The notes: generated by a model not told the origin, from the sequence alone. A stretch of DNA of 64,000 nucleotides from Terracoccus sp. 273MFTsu3.1 (GCF_000383675.1 NZ_KB911825.1:298487-362486), one strand, 5' to 3'. Counted from the first letter of the stretch, positions 52,524-63,580 are shown. Program-made: numbers and translations.

Positions 52524-55500
52524 TCACTCGTAGTGCGGCGGTCGCTGCTCCTCGAGCCAGCGGTCACCCAGACCTGAGCCCGAGGGACGCTCGCCCCAGC
52601 CGAGGTCGAGCTCGTCGCTGCTGCGGCCGAGCGCCACTCCCGGCTCGCTCGCGTCGGCGTCGGGCGTGCTGTCCGCGGCGCCGGTTCCCTTGCGGAACAC
52701 CCTGCGCCGCTTGCGCTTCGGCTGCGGAGCAGACTCCGTCGCCGAGCCGCCGGCTCCGTCGGAGGACGGCTGGTCCGTTGCCGGGCGGGCATCTCCGGAG
52801 GTCGCACCGGCACCGTCGGTGGTCCCGTCTCGGTCCGTCGCGCTCGTCGGACCGGCGCCGTCGTCGGGCGTCGGCGCTGCCTCGTCGGTCGGCTCGACCT
52901 CGCGAGGCGGCGACGACGTGCGGGCGAGCGTCACGATGCGGGCGATCTCCCTCGCGGGGTCACGGAACACGTCGGCGCTCCAGACCCGCTCGTGCACCCA
53001 GCCGAGGCGGGCGAGCTGCTCAGGGCGCAGGCGGTCACGGTCGCGCGTGCTGCGCAGGGCGGCATACCTGCTCCCGTCGGTCTCGACGGCGATGAGCGCC
53101 CGGCCCCGGTGGTAGGGGTCCTCGACCGCGATGTCGATGCGGTGAGTGGCCGTGCCGTAGTCCTCGTGGACGGTGAGGCCCTGGCGGCGCAGGCGCTCGG
53201 CGAGGTCGTGCCGCAGCGGGTCGGCGGTCGTCGGGGCGGAGGCGAAGAGGGTGTCGTCGTCGCTGACGGCACCGCGCCCCTCGGCGTACGCGAGGAAGTC
53301 GCGCAGCATGAGGGCGCCGCGGGCCTTGAGCCGCTCGGGGTCGAGGTCGATCGCGCGCAGCGCCGACACGACGGTCATCCGGGCGCGGGCCCGCGTGATG
53401 GCCACGTTGAGCCGTCGCTCGCCGCCCTCGATGTTGAGCGGGCCGAAGCGGTGCAGAACCCGTCCGTGCGGCGTCTTGCCGTAGCCGATCGACAGGATGA
53501 CGGCGTCGCGCTCGTCGCCCTGGACGCGCTCGAGGTTCTTGACGAAGAAGCGCTCGTCGCGGGAGTCGTCGAAGAAGGCGGCGACGTCGGGTGCGGTGCG
53601 CAGCGCCTCGGTGATCGCCTCCTCGAGGCGGTCGGCGTGCTTGATGCCGAGGGCGATGACGCCGAGCGACTCGGTGGGACGGGTGCGGGCGTGCTCGAGG
53701 ACGAGCTCGACGACGCGGGCGACCTCGCCGTCGGTCGTCTCGATGGTGTCGACGCCCGGCTGGACGACAGCCTGACCGTCGACCGGCTCGAACGTCACGG
53801 CCGACTCGAGCGACGTGCCGGGGAAGGTCGTGAGACGACCGTCGTACATCGCGTCGTTGGCGAAGGCGATGAGGCGCTCGTCGCGGCTGCGGTAGTGCCA
53901 CGTGAGGTTGCGGGTCGGCAGGGCTGCGGCGAGCACGTCGAGCACCGACTCGAAGCCCTCGGTCAAGGTCTCGTCGGCGGGGGCTGACGCATCGGACTCG
54001 TCGTCGGAGACGACGGTGAAGAAGTTGGTCGGCGGGAGCTGCCGCTCGTCACCGGCGACGACGACCTGTCGGGCGCGCGAGATGGCGGAGATCGCCTGGG
54101 CGGGCTGCACCTGCGAGGCCTCGTCGAAGATGACCACGTCGAACCAACGACCCGGAGGCAGCGTCGAGGCGACGACGAGCGGGCTCATCGCCCAGCACGG
54201 CTTGATCGCCGTCAGCGTCGACGACGCCTGCGGCATGAGGTCGCGCAGCGGCTTGTGGCGGCGGGCCTTGCCGGCCTCGGCGCGCACGAGCGCCTCGTGG
54301 GCCGGGTGGTCGGCGAGGACCTCTCGGATGTTGCGGGCGACCGCGGCGCGCACGCGGTCGACGGTCGCCGACTGGTGGGCCCGGTCGGCCTCGGCGAACT
54401 CCGCGACGTCGCGGCGCAGTCCCGCGCCGTCGTGGGCGCCGTACGCCGGGTCGCGGACGGTGATCTCCTGCGCGAGGGAGGCCCACCACACGTGCTCGAC
54501 CTCGGCCGTGACCTGGTCGGTGGGGATCCCGCGGGCCGCGAGGTCGTCGACGACCGGGCCGAGCCCGGTCGAGCGCAGCTCGTCGAGGGCCGAGGTGACC
54601 TGGGGCAGCACCGCGATCCGGTCGGGCCGGCTCGCGAGCCCGGCGAGCCGGTCCCGCAGGTCGCGCAGCGGCAGGGACGTCAGCGTGCGCCCGTCGGGCC
54701 CGACCTGGAGACGGTCGTCGAGCCACTCGAGGTCCGCCGTGAGGCCGGCCAGCAGCGACAGCCCCTCGTCGAGGCGCGGCGAGATCTCCGGACGACCGCC
54801 TCCACCGACGAGCTCGAACCAGTGCTCACGCTGCTCGCTCGCCGACACGAGCTCCTCGTGGAGGTTGGCCGGCGGTCGACCGGGGCGCAGGAGCCGCTTG
54901 GTCTGCTGCCGGATCTTCCAGCGGTCGAGCCAGCCCATCTCGACGTCGCGGGCCTCACGCCAGTCGCGCGTGGCGGTGGCGGCGATGTGCTCCTTGAGCG
55001 GGATGTCGAAGACCTCGGGCCGGAACACTTCCAGGGTCTCGCGCACGCTCGACATCGTGGCGAAGGCCGACTTCCAGTCCTCGAGCGAGTTCGCTTCGGG
55101 CACATGGGACTCCGACAGAATGCGGTTGAGCTGGCGGGCTGCGTCGTCGAGCCCGCTCGTGCTGTGTCGGGTCGTGACGTCGAGGGCGCGGGCCGCGTCG
55201 TCGGCGGTGAGGATGCGGGCGCCGAACCACGGGTCGTCGCCGTCCCGCGTCCATGCCCCGAGCCCCGCGGCATCACGCAGCCGACGGCTGAGCTCGACGG
55301 CCCTCGGGCGGCTCAGCCCGGCGAGGTCGCGACTGCCGAGACGGACGTGACACGTCGGCGGAGGCGTGCGCGTGCCGAGCTCGACGAGTGCCTGTTGGGC
55401 CTCGTGCGCGGACACGCCCCACGGGTCACGCACGGCGTGGAGCGCCTCGACGTGCTTCTGCAGGCGAGCACGTCGGTCACGCAGCGTCGCGGTCGTGCGG

Positions 55501-56657
55501 TCGCTCTCGGGGGTGTCGTTCTCGACGGCCGCGTCGAGGCTCCTGGCGAACTGCTGGGCGGTCGCGCGCTTGTTCGTCGGCCCGTCGTAGGCGTCGAGCA
55601 CGAGGTCGCCGAGCCCGAGACGGTCGAGGCGGCTGAGGACGGCGTCGATGGCGGCGCGCTTCTCGGCGACGAAGAGGGTCGACTTGCCCTCGGCCGCGAG
55701 CGAGGCGATGAGGTTGACGATCGTCTGCGACTTGCCGGTGCCCGGCGGCCCCTTGACGACGAGGTGGGCGCCCGCGCGTACGGCGTCGATGGCCGCGTGC
55801 TGGGAGGAGTCCGCGTCGAGGACGAGGTACTCGTGCTCCGGGTCGGGGTCCGGGTCGCTCTCCGGCAGGCGCAGCCGCACCGCCGCGAGCGCCGACTCGT
55901 CACCCGCGAGCGCGGCGACGACGTCATGGTTGGCCAGGGTGTCGCCCTGGAGGGCGAGGTCGGCGACCATCGGCAGCTTGGCGTAGGAGAAGGTGCCGAG
56001 GACGAGCCGCGGGGTGATCTCGAACTCGGGCACGCGCTCGCACGCGTGGCCGAGGGCGGCATACACGGGGTAGGGGTCGAAGCCGTTGCCCGCCGTGGCG
56101 AGGTCGGCGAGCGCGTCCCCGTCGATCTCGATGCCCTGCTCGGAGCGGAGGTACTCGCGCAGGACGGGGTTGAGCTCGGCCTCGGGGCCGAGGTCGATCT
56201 CGAAGTCCTCCTGGGCGGCGCCCGTCGGACGCAGCACGCACGAGCGCAGCAGCACCGGCGAGGCCGGCGGTCGGGCGGCCCGCGGCACGGACCACGTCGC
56301 CATGCCGATGGCGATGAAGCCGGCCGCGATGCCACGCTCCTCGCGCAGCTCGAGGGCCTTGGACCGGATGGCCCGCGCGCGACGGCGGGCCTCCTCGAAG
56401 GCCGCGGGCTCGCGCACGAGGTCGGACAGTCGCGTGCGACGCCCGGCGAGCAGCATCGAGACCCCGCCGGGGTGCGCGGTCGTCAGGTCGAGGGTGCCGG
56501 AGGGGAGGTCGCGGTACCAGAGCAGCGTGTTGCGACCGCCGAGGTCGACGAGCGTGCGCTGCCACGTCCGGACGGCGGCTGCGACGCGGTCGGCACGGGG
56601 ATCGCCCGAGGGCGACTCGGCCTCGCGGGCAGGGTCGGTCCTGAGGGCGTCGGTCAT
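52524..56657 (-). CDS. DUF4011-type superfamily 1 helicase with C-terminal nuclease-like domain
   Basis: 1377 residues. An N-terminal ~200-residue DUF4011-like region (VRTWQRTLVDLGGRNTLLWY) precedes a split helicase core: Walker A GPPGTGKSQT (about 310), then after a long helical insert Walker B VVIFDEASQVQP with AGDERQLPPT, and motifs V/VI (VQGDERDAVILS, NVAITRARARMTVV). The C-terminus (~1180-1280) looks like a PD-(D/E)XK/Vsr-type fold (HRIDIAVEDPYHRGRALIAVETDG), then a low-complexity tail. It probably unwinds and cuts nucleic acid. Similar architectures occur in phage defence, but homologues also look chromosomal in Micrococcales. TAGCCT lies 6 nt before ATG 56657. Confidence 0.88.
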   Translation of the reverse strand: MTDALRTDPAREAESPSGDPRADRVAAAVRTWQRTLVDLGGRNTLLWYRDLPSGTLDLTTAHPGGVSMLLAGRRTRLSDLVREPAAFEEARRRARAIRSKALELREERGIAAGFIAIGMATWSVPRAARPPASPVLLRSCVLRPTGAAQEDFEIDLGPEAELNPVLREYLRSEQGIEIDGDALADLATAGNGFDPYPVYAALGHACERVPEFEITPRLVLGTFSYAKLPMVADLALQGDTLANHDVVAALAGDESALAAVRLRLPESDPDPDPEHEYLVLDADSSQHAAIDAVRAGAHLVVKGPPGTGKSQTIVNLIASLAAEGKSTLFVAEKRAAIDAVLSRLDRLGLGDLVLDAYDGPTNKRATAQQFARSLDAAVENDTPESDRTTATLRDRRARLQKHVEALHAVRDPWGVSAHEAQQALVELGTRTPPPTCHVRLGSRDLAGLSRPRAVELSRRLRDAAGLGAWTRDGDDPWFGARILTADDAARALDVTTRHSTSGLDDAARQLNRILSESHVPEANSLEDWKSAFATMSSVRETLEVFRPEVFDIPLKEHIAATATRDWREARDVEMGWLDRWKIRQQTKRLLRPGRPPANLHEELVSASEQREHWFELVGGGGRPEISPRLDEGLSLLAGLTADLEWLDDRLQVGPDGRTLTSLPLRDLRDRLAGLASRPDRIAVLPQVTSALDELRSTGLGPVVDDLAARGIPTDQVTAEVEHVWWASLAQEITVRDPAYGAHDGAGLRRDVAEFAEADRAHQSATVDRVRAAVARNIREVLADHPAHEALVRAEAGKARRHKPLRDLMPQASSTLTAIKPCWAMSPLVVASTLPPGRWFDVVIFDEASQVQPAQAISAISRARQVVVAGDERQLPPTNFFTVVSDDESDASAPADETLTEGFESVLDVLAAALPTRNLTWHYRSRDERLIAFANDAMYDGRLTTFPGTSLESAVTFEPVDGQAVVQPGVDTIETTDGEVARVVELVLEHARTRPTESLGVIALGIKHADRLEEAITEALRTAPDVAAFFDDSRDERFFVKNLERVQGDERDAVILSIGYGKTPHGRVLHRFGPLNIEGGERRLNVAITRARARMTVVSALRAIDLDPERLKARGALMLRDFLAYAEGRGAVSDDDTLFASAPTTADPLRHDLAERLRRQGLTVHEDYGTATHRIDIAVEDPYHRGRALIAVETDGSRYAALRSTRDRDRLRPEQLARLGWVHERVWSADVFRDPAREIARIVTLARTSSPPREVEPTDEAAPTPDDGAGPTSATDRDGTTDGAGATSGDARPATDQPSSDGAGGSATESAPQPKRKRRRVFRKGTGAADSTPDADASEPGVALGRSSDELDLGWGERPSGSGLGDRWLEEQRPPHYE

Positions 56658-56663
56658 TCCAGC

Positions 56664-56669
56664 AGGCTA
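56664..56669 (-). promoter_or_regulatory. Leaderless -10 element of the helicase gene
   Basis: TAGCCT on the minus strand, 6-nt spacer to ATG 56657. Confidence 0.55.
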
Positions 56670-56753
56670 ACGAACGAACCTTCGCGTACCCGCCACCGAC
56701 AGACCACCGCGCAGAGGAATCGGTGCTGCGTCAGCCCTCGACGTGCGCTCTCG

Positions 56754-57578
56754 TCAGCGGTCGCCGACCGCGGCCCGGGTCTCGGCGACGAGCCGCTGGA
56801 CGCTCCCGATGGCAGCCGTGAGGGACTCCTCGGTGGCGCCGAGCGAGCCCAGGGCGAGGGCCGCGTCCCGCGCGAAGCCGGCGGGCGCCCCGTCGAGGGT
56901 CGCCGAAGCGGGCACGAGCCCCTTCTCGTTCGTCACCCAGCGCCCGGCGTCCGCGTGCAGCGCGTGCGCGCACAGCAGGACCGCTCGGGCGAGTGCCAGG
57001 GACACGTAGGACGTGTCCTCGCGCCGGGCCCCCTTCCCGGCCGCGCCGACGAGGAAGTCGGCCTCCCAGAGGGCGCCGACCATCGCGTCGCGCAGGGCGA
57101 GGGGGTATGCCGTCACGGCCGCCCGCAGGGACGTGAGCCGGCCGGCCGGGTCGGCCAGGACGACCCCGGTGGCCAGCTCGGCGGCATACGACACGTCGAG
57201 GAAGCCGAGCGGGTGACCGGCCTGCGGATGGAAGGCGAACTCACCACGAGATGCCCGATCTGCTTGTGCCGCAACCCGATCGATGTCACGGAGGATCCAG
57301 TCGACGGCGACGCCCTCGACCTCGAGCCAGCCACCTGCGTCGACCCACGGACCCCACGAGCCGGGTTCCCCCACCGTGACGTCGCGTCCGGACCACACGC
57401 TCGCGAGCCGGGTCAGCTCGAGGGTGTCGGGGGTGCCGTCGTAGTAGACGCCGAGGTCGACGTCGGAGGTGGGCAGCGCGTCGCCGCGGGCCCGGCTGCC
57501 GCCGAGCACGACGCCGACCACCCCGCGCACACCCGCCAGCTCGTCGGCCATCCGGTGGAGCGTCTGGTCGGTGATCAT
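56754..57578 (-). CDS. Nucleotidyltransferase-domain protein
   Basis: 274 residues. The N-terminal ~90 residues contain the Pol beta-type motif GGSRARGDALPTSDVDLGVYY (GS...DxD) and a third acidic site near WILRDID, so metal-dependent nucleotide transfer is likely. The C-terminal helical part resembles substrate-binding domains of kanamycin nucleotidyltransferase-like and DUF4037 proteins. The target (small molecule, RNA or protein) is not evident. It is divergent from the DUF1800 gene and lies 96 bases upstream of the helicase gene on the same strand. Confidence 0.85.
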   Translation of the reverse strand: MITDQTLHRMADELAGVRGVVGVVLGGSRARGDALPTSDVDLGVYYDGTPDTLELTRLASVWSGRDVTVGEPGSWGPWVDAGGWLEVEGVAVDWILRDIDRVAAQADRASRGEFAFHPQAGHPLGFLDVSYAAELATGVVLADPAGRLTSLRAAVTAYPLALRDAMVGALWEADFLVGAAGKGARREDTSYVSLALARAVLLCAHALHADAGRWVTNEKGLVPASATLDGAPAGFARDAALALGSLGATEESLTAAIGSVQRLVAETRAAVGDR

Positions 57579-57685
57579 CGCGGAGCCCTCGGCATGCGCC
57601 GGACGCTACCGGAGCCCGTCTGCGGGCCGCGCTGCCGAGCATGACCGAAATGTCCGATAACGGAGTCAGCGCGAGATCTCGTCGG

Positions 57686-57691
57686 TACCGT
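57686..57691 (+). promoter_or_regulatory. Leaderless -10 element of the DUF1800 gene
   Basis: TACCGT, 7-nt spacer, ATG 57699. Confidence 0.5.
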
Positions 57692-57698
57692 CCGTCGC

Positions 57699-59294
57699 AT
57701 GACCGCTCACTCCCCCGAGTCGCCGTCGGCCGCGTCGCCGGCGCGCCGACGCGTGCTCTCCGGGCTCGGCGGCGGCGCGGCCCTCGCGATGGCCACCGCG
57801 ACGACCGCGTCGGCGGCCTCCGCCTCCGCCTCTGCTCCCACGGCAGCGACGCCCGCGGTCATGGCTGCGGCCGTCACGACCGACCCGGTGCTGCACCTGC
57901 TCCGTCGCGCCACCTTCGGCCCGACGCCGGCCCTGCTCGCCGAGGTGCGCGCGACCGGGACGACGGCCTGGCTCGACGCCCAGCTGGCGCCGGCGACCAA
58001 GGTGCCCGACACCGCCATGGACGCGATGCTCAAGCGCTGGACCCGCCTGGGATGGAAGACGTGGGAGGTCCGCGAGCGCCTCGAGGGCGGCGACACGTGG
58101 ACCGTCATGATGGACCTCGTCGAGGCGCACCTGGCCCGGGCCCTCTTCTCCCGCCGGCAGCTCCTCGAGACCGTCGTCGACTTCTGGACCAACCACCTCG
58201 TCGTGCCGGTGCCGAGCAGCGAGGTCTGGGACAGCTCGCACCTCTTCCAGCGCGACGTCATCCGCAAGTACGCGCTCGGCAAGTACTCCGACATGCTCAA
58301 CGCCGCGGCACGGCACCCGTCGATGCTCAAGGTCCTCGACAACGCCGACAGCACGAAGAAGGCGCCGAACGAGAACTACGGCCGCGAGCTGCTCGAGCTG
58401 CACACCGTCGGCGTCGGGAAGTTCACCGAGGCCGACGTCAAGATGTCGGCGCTGGCGCTGACCGGCCTCAGCGTCGACTCCGAGTCTGGCCTCTACTACT
58501 ACCGGCCCAACCGCCGCCACGTCGGCACCGTCAAGGTGCTCGGCTGGAGCGACCCCAACGCGACGCCCGAGAACGGCAGCGCCGTCGCGACGCTCTACCT
58601 CAACTACCTGGCGAACCACCCGGCCACGGCGACCCGCATCGCGACGAAGCTCGTGACGCGCTACGTCTCCGACACGCCCCCGGCCACCCTCGTCACCAAG
58701 CTCGCGCAGGTCTACCTCGCGAACGGCACGGCCATCGCTCCGGTGCTGCGAGCGCTCTTCCTCTCCCCCGAGTTCGCCGCGTCGGTGGGCCAGAAGATCC
58801 GCACGCCCTACGAGGACGCCCTCGCGTCGTGCCGCATCCTCGGCCTGACCCCGGAGCCGGTCCCGGCCGCCGGGGTGACGAGCGACCTGCGCAGCCTCTT
58901 CTGGCAGCTGGGCACCTTCGGGCAGGCGCCGATGGGCTGGCCGGCCCCGAACGGCTATCCGGATGTCGCCGCCGCCTGGAACGGCGCGTCGAGCACCCTG
59001 AACCGCTGGAACTTCCACCTCGGCCTCGCCGGCAACTGGACCCTCAAGGCGATGAAGCGTCCCGACGTCACGACGCTCGTGCCGTCCCCGCTGCCGACGA
59101 CGTATGCCGCCCTCGTCGACGCGCTCGCCGCGAGGCTGCTCGTCACGCTGACCACCGCCCAGCGCGACGCGATCTGCCGGTTCGTCGACCACGCCCCGGG
59201 CGACGCCCTCAAGGCGGGTGCCGCGGCCGTGACGTGGCGACTCCCGTCGATCGTCGCGCTCCTGCTCGACTCCCCCAACTTCGCGACCCGCTGA
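57699..59294 (+). CDS. Tat-exported DUF1800 family protein
   Basis: 531 residues. A twin-arginine signal (ARRRVLSGLGGGAALA, then an Ala-rich stretch) indicates export of a folded, perhaps cofactor-bearing protein. DUF1800 hallmarks follow: LLRRATFGPTPALLAEV, FWTNHLVVP, DVIRKYALGKYSDML, NENYGRELLELHTVGVGKFTEADV and the C-terminal PDVAAAWNG..NRWNFHLG. The family has no established reaction. The next gene, DUF1501, begins 8 bases later; the two form a conserved pair in many bacteria and probably act together outside the cell. Confidence 0.92.
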   Translation: MTAHSPESPSAASPARRRVLSGLGGGAALAMATATTASAASASASAPTAATPAVMAAAVTTDPVLHLLRRATFGPTPALLAEVRATGTTAWLDAQLAPATKVPDTAMDAMLKRWTRLGWKTWEVRERLEGGDTWTVMMDLVEAHLARALFSRRQLLETVVDFWTNHLVVPVPSSEVWDSSHLFQRDVIRKYALGKYSDMLNAAARHPSMLKVLDNADSTKKAPNENYGRELLELHTVGVGKFTEADVKMSALALTGLSVDSESGLYYYRPNRRHVGTVKVLGWSDPNATPENGSAVATLYLNYLANHPATATRIATKLVTRYVSDTPPATLVTKLAQVYLANGTAIAPVLRALFLSPEFAASVGQKIRTPYEDALASCRILGLTPEPVPAAGVTSDLRSLFWQLGTFGQAPMGWPAPNGYPDVAAAWNGASSTLNRWNFHLGLAGNWTLKAMKRPDVTTLVPSPLPTTYAALVDALAARLLVTLTTAQRDAICRFVDHAPGDALKAGAAAVTWRLPSIVALLLDSPNFATR

Positions 59295-59302
59295 GGACGA
59301 CC

Positions 59303-60643
59303 ATGACGACCCACTCCGCGACCGCGTCCGCAGCACCGTCCGAGGCCGACTCCGGCGTCCCCCCGGAGGGCTGCGGCTGCCCGCAGGGCCAGGCCCTGAC
59401 CTCGCAGGTCTCCCGCCGCACGCTGCTCGCGGGCGCGTCAGCCCTGGGAGCGCTCGGCGCCGTCGTGGGCACCGCCGGCCCGAGCGCTGCCACTCAGCTC
59501 GCGTTCGCCGGGACGGCCTACACCGGCGACACGATCGTCATCCTCAGCCTCCGCGGCGGCTTCGACGGCCTGTCCGCAGTGGCCCCTGTCGGAGACCCCG
59601 CGTACTTCACGGCGCGGCCCAGCATCGCCATCCCCGCATCGCGGGCGATCAAGCTCGACAGCATGTTCGGGCTGCACCCGGCCCTCGCCCCGCTCAAGCC
59701 GATCTGGGACGTCGGCGGTCTCGCGGCCGTCCACGCCGTCGGCCAGGTCAACCCGACGCGGTCGCACTTCGAGGCCATGGCCACGATGGAGAACGCCGCG
59801 CCCGGCTCGACGCTGCGCACCGGCTGGCTCGACCGCATGATCGGCCTCAGCGGCCCGGTCTCGACCTTCGCGTCCGCGTCCGTCGGCTCGGCGACGACAC
59901 CACAGTCGATGATCGGCCCGAACCCCGAGGTCGCGATCCGCACCGTCGACAGCTTCAGCCTCAGCGGCGCGAGCACGCCTGAGGAACAGACCCGCTGGAC
60001 GACCGCCCTCAACGCGTTGTATGCCGGGGCGCCCGCCGCGCTCGCGGCACCCGCGAAGGCGACGCTCGGGGCGCTCTCGACGATGTCCCCGCTCAAGGCG
60101 GCCGGCTACACCCCGGCCAACGGGGCGGCATACCCCAAGGGCGCCGTCGGCGACGCCCTGCGTGACCTCGCGCGGCTCATCAAGGCCCGGATCGGCCTGC
60201 GGGCCGCGACGGTCGACGTCGGCAACTGGGACATGCACTCGGGCCTCGGGTCCAGCGACTCGGGCTGGATGTTCCGCCAGCTCACCGAGCTCGGCCAGGC
60301 GCTCGCCGCCTTCAACCAGGACCTCGGCGCGCAGATGAGCGACGTCACCCTCGTGACGCTCAGCGAGTTCGGCCGCCGGGTCGCGCAGAACGGCTCCGGT
60401 GGCCTGGACCACGGGCACGGCAACGTCTCGCTCGTCATGGGCGGCGGGGTGCGCGGCGGTCAGGTCTACGGCCGCTGGCCCGGCCTCGCGGCGGCCAACC
60501 TCGACAACGGAGACCTCGCCGGGACGACCGACTACCGGACGATCCTCGCCGAGGCGTTGGAGAAGCGGGCGCAGCTGTCGTCGTCGACGGTCTTCCCGCT
60601 GCTCGCTGCCGACCGTCTCGGGATGTTCGCCGCCAAGGCCTGA
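59303..60643 (+). CDS. Tat-exported DUF1501 family protein
   Basis: 446 residues from ATG 59303. A cysteine pair (EGCGCPQG) precedes the twin-arginine motif SRRTLLAGASALGALGA. The mature part has the sulfatase/alkaline-phosphatase-like DUF1501 pattern: DTIVILSLRGGFDGLSAVAP, LHPALAPLKPIWD, HAVGQVNPTRSHFEAMATME, TVDVGNWDMHSG, VTLVTLSEFGRRVAQNGSGGLDHGHGN. Metal ligands (Asp/His) seem kept, so it may be a phosphatase- or sulfatase-like hydrolase, but the substrate is unknown. It is cotranscribed with the DUF1800 gene (8-base gap). Confidence 0.92.
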   Translation: MTTHSATASAAPSEADSGVPPEGCGCPQGQALTSQVSRRTLLAGASALGALGAVVGTAGPSAATQLAFAGTAYTGDTIVILSLRGGFDGLSAVAPVGDPAYFTARPSIAIPASRAIKLDSMFGLHPALAPLKPIWDVGGLAAVHAVGQVNPTRSHFEAMATMENAAPGSTLRTGWLDRMIGLSGPVSTFASASVGSATTPQSMIGPNPEVAIRTVDSFSLSGASTPEEQTRWTTALNALYAGAPAALAAPAKATLGALSTMSPLKAAGYTPANGAAYPKGAVGDALRDLARLIKARIGLRAATVDVGNWDMHSGLGSSDSGWMFRQLTELGQALAAFNQDLGAQMSDVTLVTLSEFGRRVAQNGSGGLDHGHGNVSLVMGGGVRGGQVYGRWPGLAAANLDNGDLAGTTDYRTILAEALEKRAQLSSSTVFPLLAADRLGMFAAKA

Positions 60644-60699
60644 CCGGTCGGCTGCCAAAGAAGTGGGGGTCGCGGACCCACTGCGCCAGACTGGCCGAC

Positions 60700-61440
60700 G
60701 TGGACGAGATCGAGGTCGTGGTCGCCCATCAGGAGCGCGCGACGCTGCGGGTGGGTGAGGTGTTCCTCAAGGTCGACGCCGATCCGGCCCGCACCGCGGT
60801 CGAGGTCGAGGCGATGACGCTGGCGCCGGTCCCCACCCCCGAGGTCCTGTGGCACAGGCCGCCCGTGCTCGCGCTCGCGGCCCTGCCGGGGACGGCGCTG
60901 GGTCGCCTCGGTGAGCCGTCGACCGCCTCGGCCGCGGCGTGGACCGCGGCGGGGAGGGCCCTCCGCGTTCTGCACGACGCGCCGTTGCCGGCGTGGTCCG
61001 GCGCGAGCCTTGACGAGAAGGCCGCGAGCCTCGACACCGAGTGCGCGTGGCTCCTCGCGAACGACGTCGTGCCGGCCGATCTCGTCACCCGCAACCGGGA
61101 GATCGCGGAGGCGGCGCTGCGACCGTGGACGCCGGTGTTCATGCACGGCGACCTACAGGTCGCCCACGTCTTCGTCGACGGCGACGAGGTCACCGGCGTC
61201 CTCGACTGGTCCGAGGCCGGTCAGGGCTCGGCGATGTACGACCTCTCGAGCTTGACGCTCGGGCACCCGGAGCACCTCGACGACGTCGTCGCCGGCTACG
61301 GCTCGGAGGCTGTCGACCTCGACGTGGTCCGGGCCTGGTGGTCGCTGCGGAGCCTGACGGCGATCCGCTGGCTCGTCGAGCACGGCTTCGACCCGGCGGC
61401 GCCGGGATGCGAGATCGACGTGCTCAGGGCGCAGCTCTGA
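60700..61440 (+). CDS. Aminoglycoside phosphotransferase-like kinase
   Basis: 246 residues from GTG 60700. APH-fold motifs: the Brenner-type catalytic loop VFMHGDLQVAHVFVD (HGDxxxxH variant, with Gln-Val-Ala in place of the usual polar run) and VTGVLDWSEAGQGSAMYDL with the DW/DxD metal site. The N-lobe is short (VFLKVDADP with a Lys). Homologues phosphorylate many small substrates (choline, homoserine, macrolides, aminoglycosides), so resistance should not be assumed. It is 56 bases past the DUF1501 stop. Confidence 0.87.
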   Translation: MDEIEVVVAHQERATLRVGEVFLKVDADPARTAVEVEAMTLAPVPTPEVLWHRPPVLALAALPGTALGRLGEPSTASAAAWTAAGRALRVLHDAPLPAWSGASLDEKAASLDTECAWLLANDVVPADLVTRNREIAEAALRPWTPVFMHGDLQVAHVFVDGDEVTGVLDWSEAGQGSAMYDLSSLTLGHPEHLDDVVAGYGSEAVDLDVVRAWWSLRSLTAIRWLVEHGFDPAAPGCEIDVLRAQL

Positions 61441-61544
61441 CGTGGGGTCTCGCCTCGAGCACGACCTCGCGATCGGTGTGCACGTCGCCGGTCGTGGCCA
61501 GCACCCGGTCACGTGGCCGCTCCGGTCGGCTGCCGTGCCGAGGC

Positions 61545-62736
<1,192 letters not shown>

Positions 62737-62899
62737 GTCTTCGACCGTAGGCCCCATTCCGTCCCAGTGACAGTGACGGATCCAACCGGTAACGCCACCG
62801 ACCGACGGCTGCAGACAGCACGGCGCGAGTCCGTCTCTCGGGTCCAGTGAAGGCATCGGCCGACTTGCAGCCCGTCCCTGGCGCCCTGATCATCTGGTG

Positions 62900-63418
62900 A
62901 TGAACCAGACACCTGCCACGGCGAAGCTGAGACATGCCGTCCGGGCGGTCATCCTCGCCGATGACGACCGGATCCTGCTGTGCCGCTTCAGCTTCCCGCA
63001 TCCAGCGGTCCCGTCGGGCGCAACAGTCGTGTGGGCGGCCCCCGGCGGCGGCGTCGAGCCCGGCGAACAGCCTCTGGCGGCCCTGCGCCGTGAGCTGCAC
63101 GAGGAGACGGGGCTCGTCATCGACGTCGACCCACCTCACGTGTGGCACCAGGAGGTCGTCGCCCCCGGCCACGCCGACGGCTACGACGGGGTGGTCAACG
63201 ACTACTTCCTGGTCCGTACCACGCACTTCGATCCTCGCGGCGCTCTGTCCGACGCCGAACTCGCCGCCGAGCACATCAGCGCGATGCGCTGGTGGCGGCA
63301 CTCAGAGATAGCGGACTACGACGGCACCGACCTGTTCTCACCTCGCGACATCGCAACGCCGCTGGCGGGGTTGATCGCCGGCGGCATTCCGGCCACGCCT
63401 CTGATGCTCGGCCTGTGA
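62900..63418 (+). CDS. Nudix hydrolase
   Basis: 172 residues from ATG 62900 (GTG 62897 is an alternative). A complete Nudix box is present, GGGVEPGEQPLAALRRELHE followed by ETGL, with all metal-binding Glu residues. RHAVRAVILADDDRILLCRF starts the beta-grasp part. The exact substrate (nucleotide sugar, oxidised nucleotide or other X-linked diphosphate) cannot be told. GC3 is a little lower than in the core genes. It stands alone between the SDR remnant and tRNA-Arg. Confidence 0.93.
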   Translation: MNQTPATAKLRHAVRAVILADDDRILLCRFSFPHPAVPSGATVVWAAPGGGVEPGEQPLAALRRELHEETGLVIDVDPPHVWHQEVVAPGHADGYDGVVNDYFLVRTTHFDPRGALSDAELAAEHISAMRWWRHSEIADYDGTDLFSPRDIATPLAGLIAGGIPATPLMLGL

Positions 63419-63580
63419 TCCGCGAGCACAGACGTCCACTCCTCGTGCCGATGACGGGCGGGCGAGCGACGCTGGCAGCCCTGCGCGAGCGCGCCCCTGC
63501 GGTCCAGTAGCCTGTCCCCGTTGGTCGGCCCGGCAGGGCCTCGTCGCGGCGAGGTTTCAGCAAGGACCCGGCCATGCCCC

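Noticed and set aside
60700..61440. Aminoglycoside resistance gene
   Set aside because: APH-fold motifs are present, but the family is broad, the catalytic loop is atypical and there is no resistance context.
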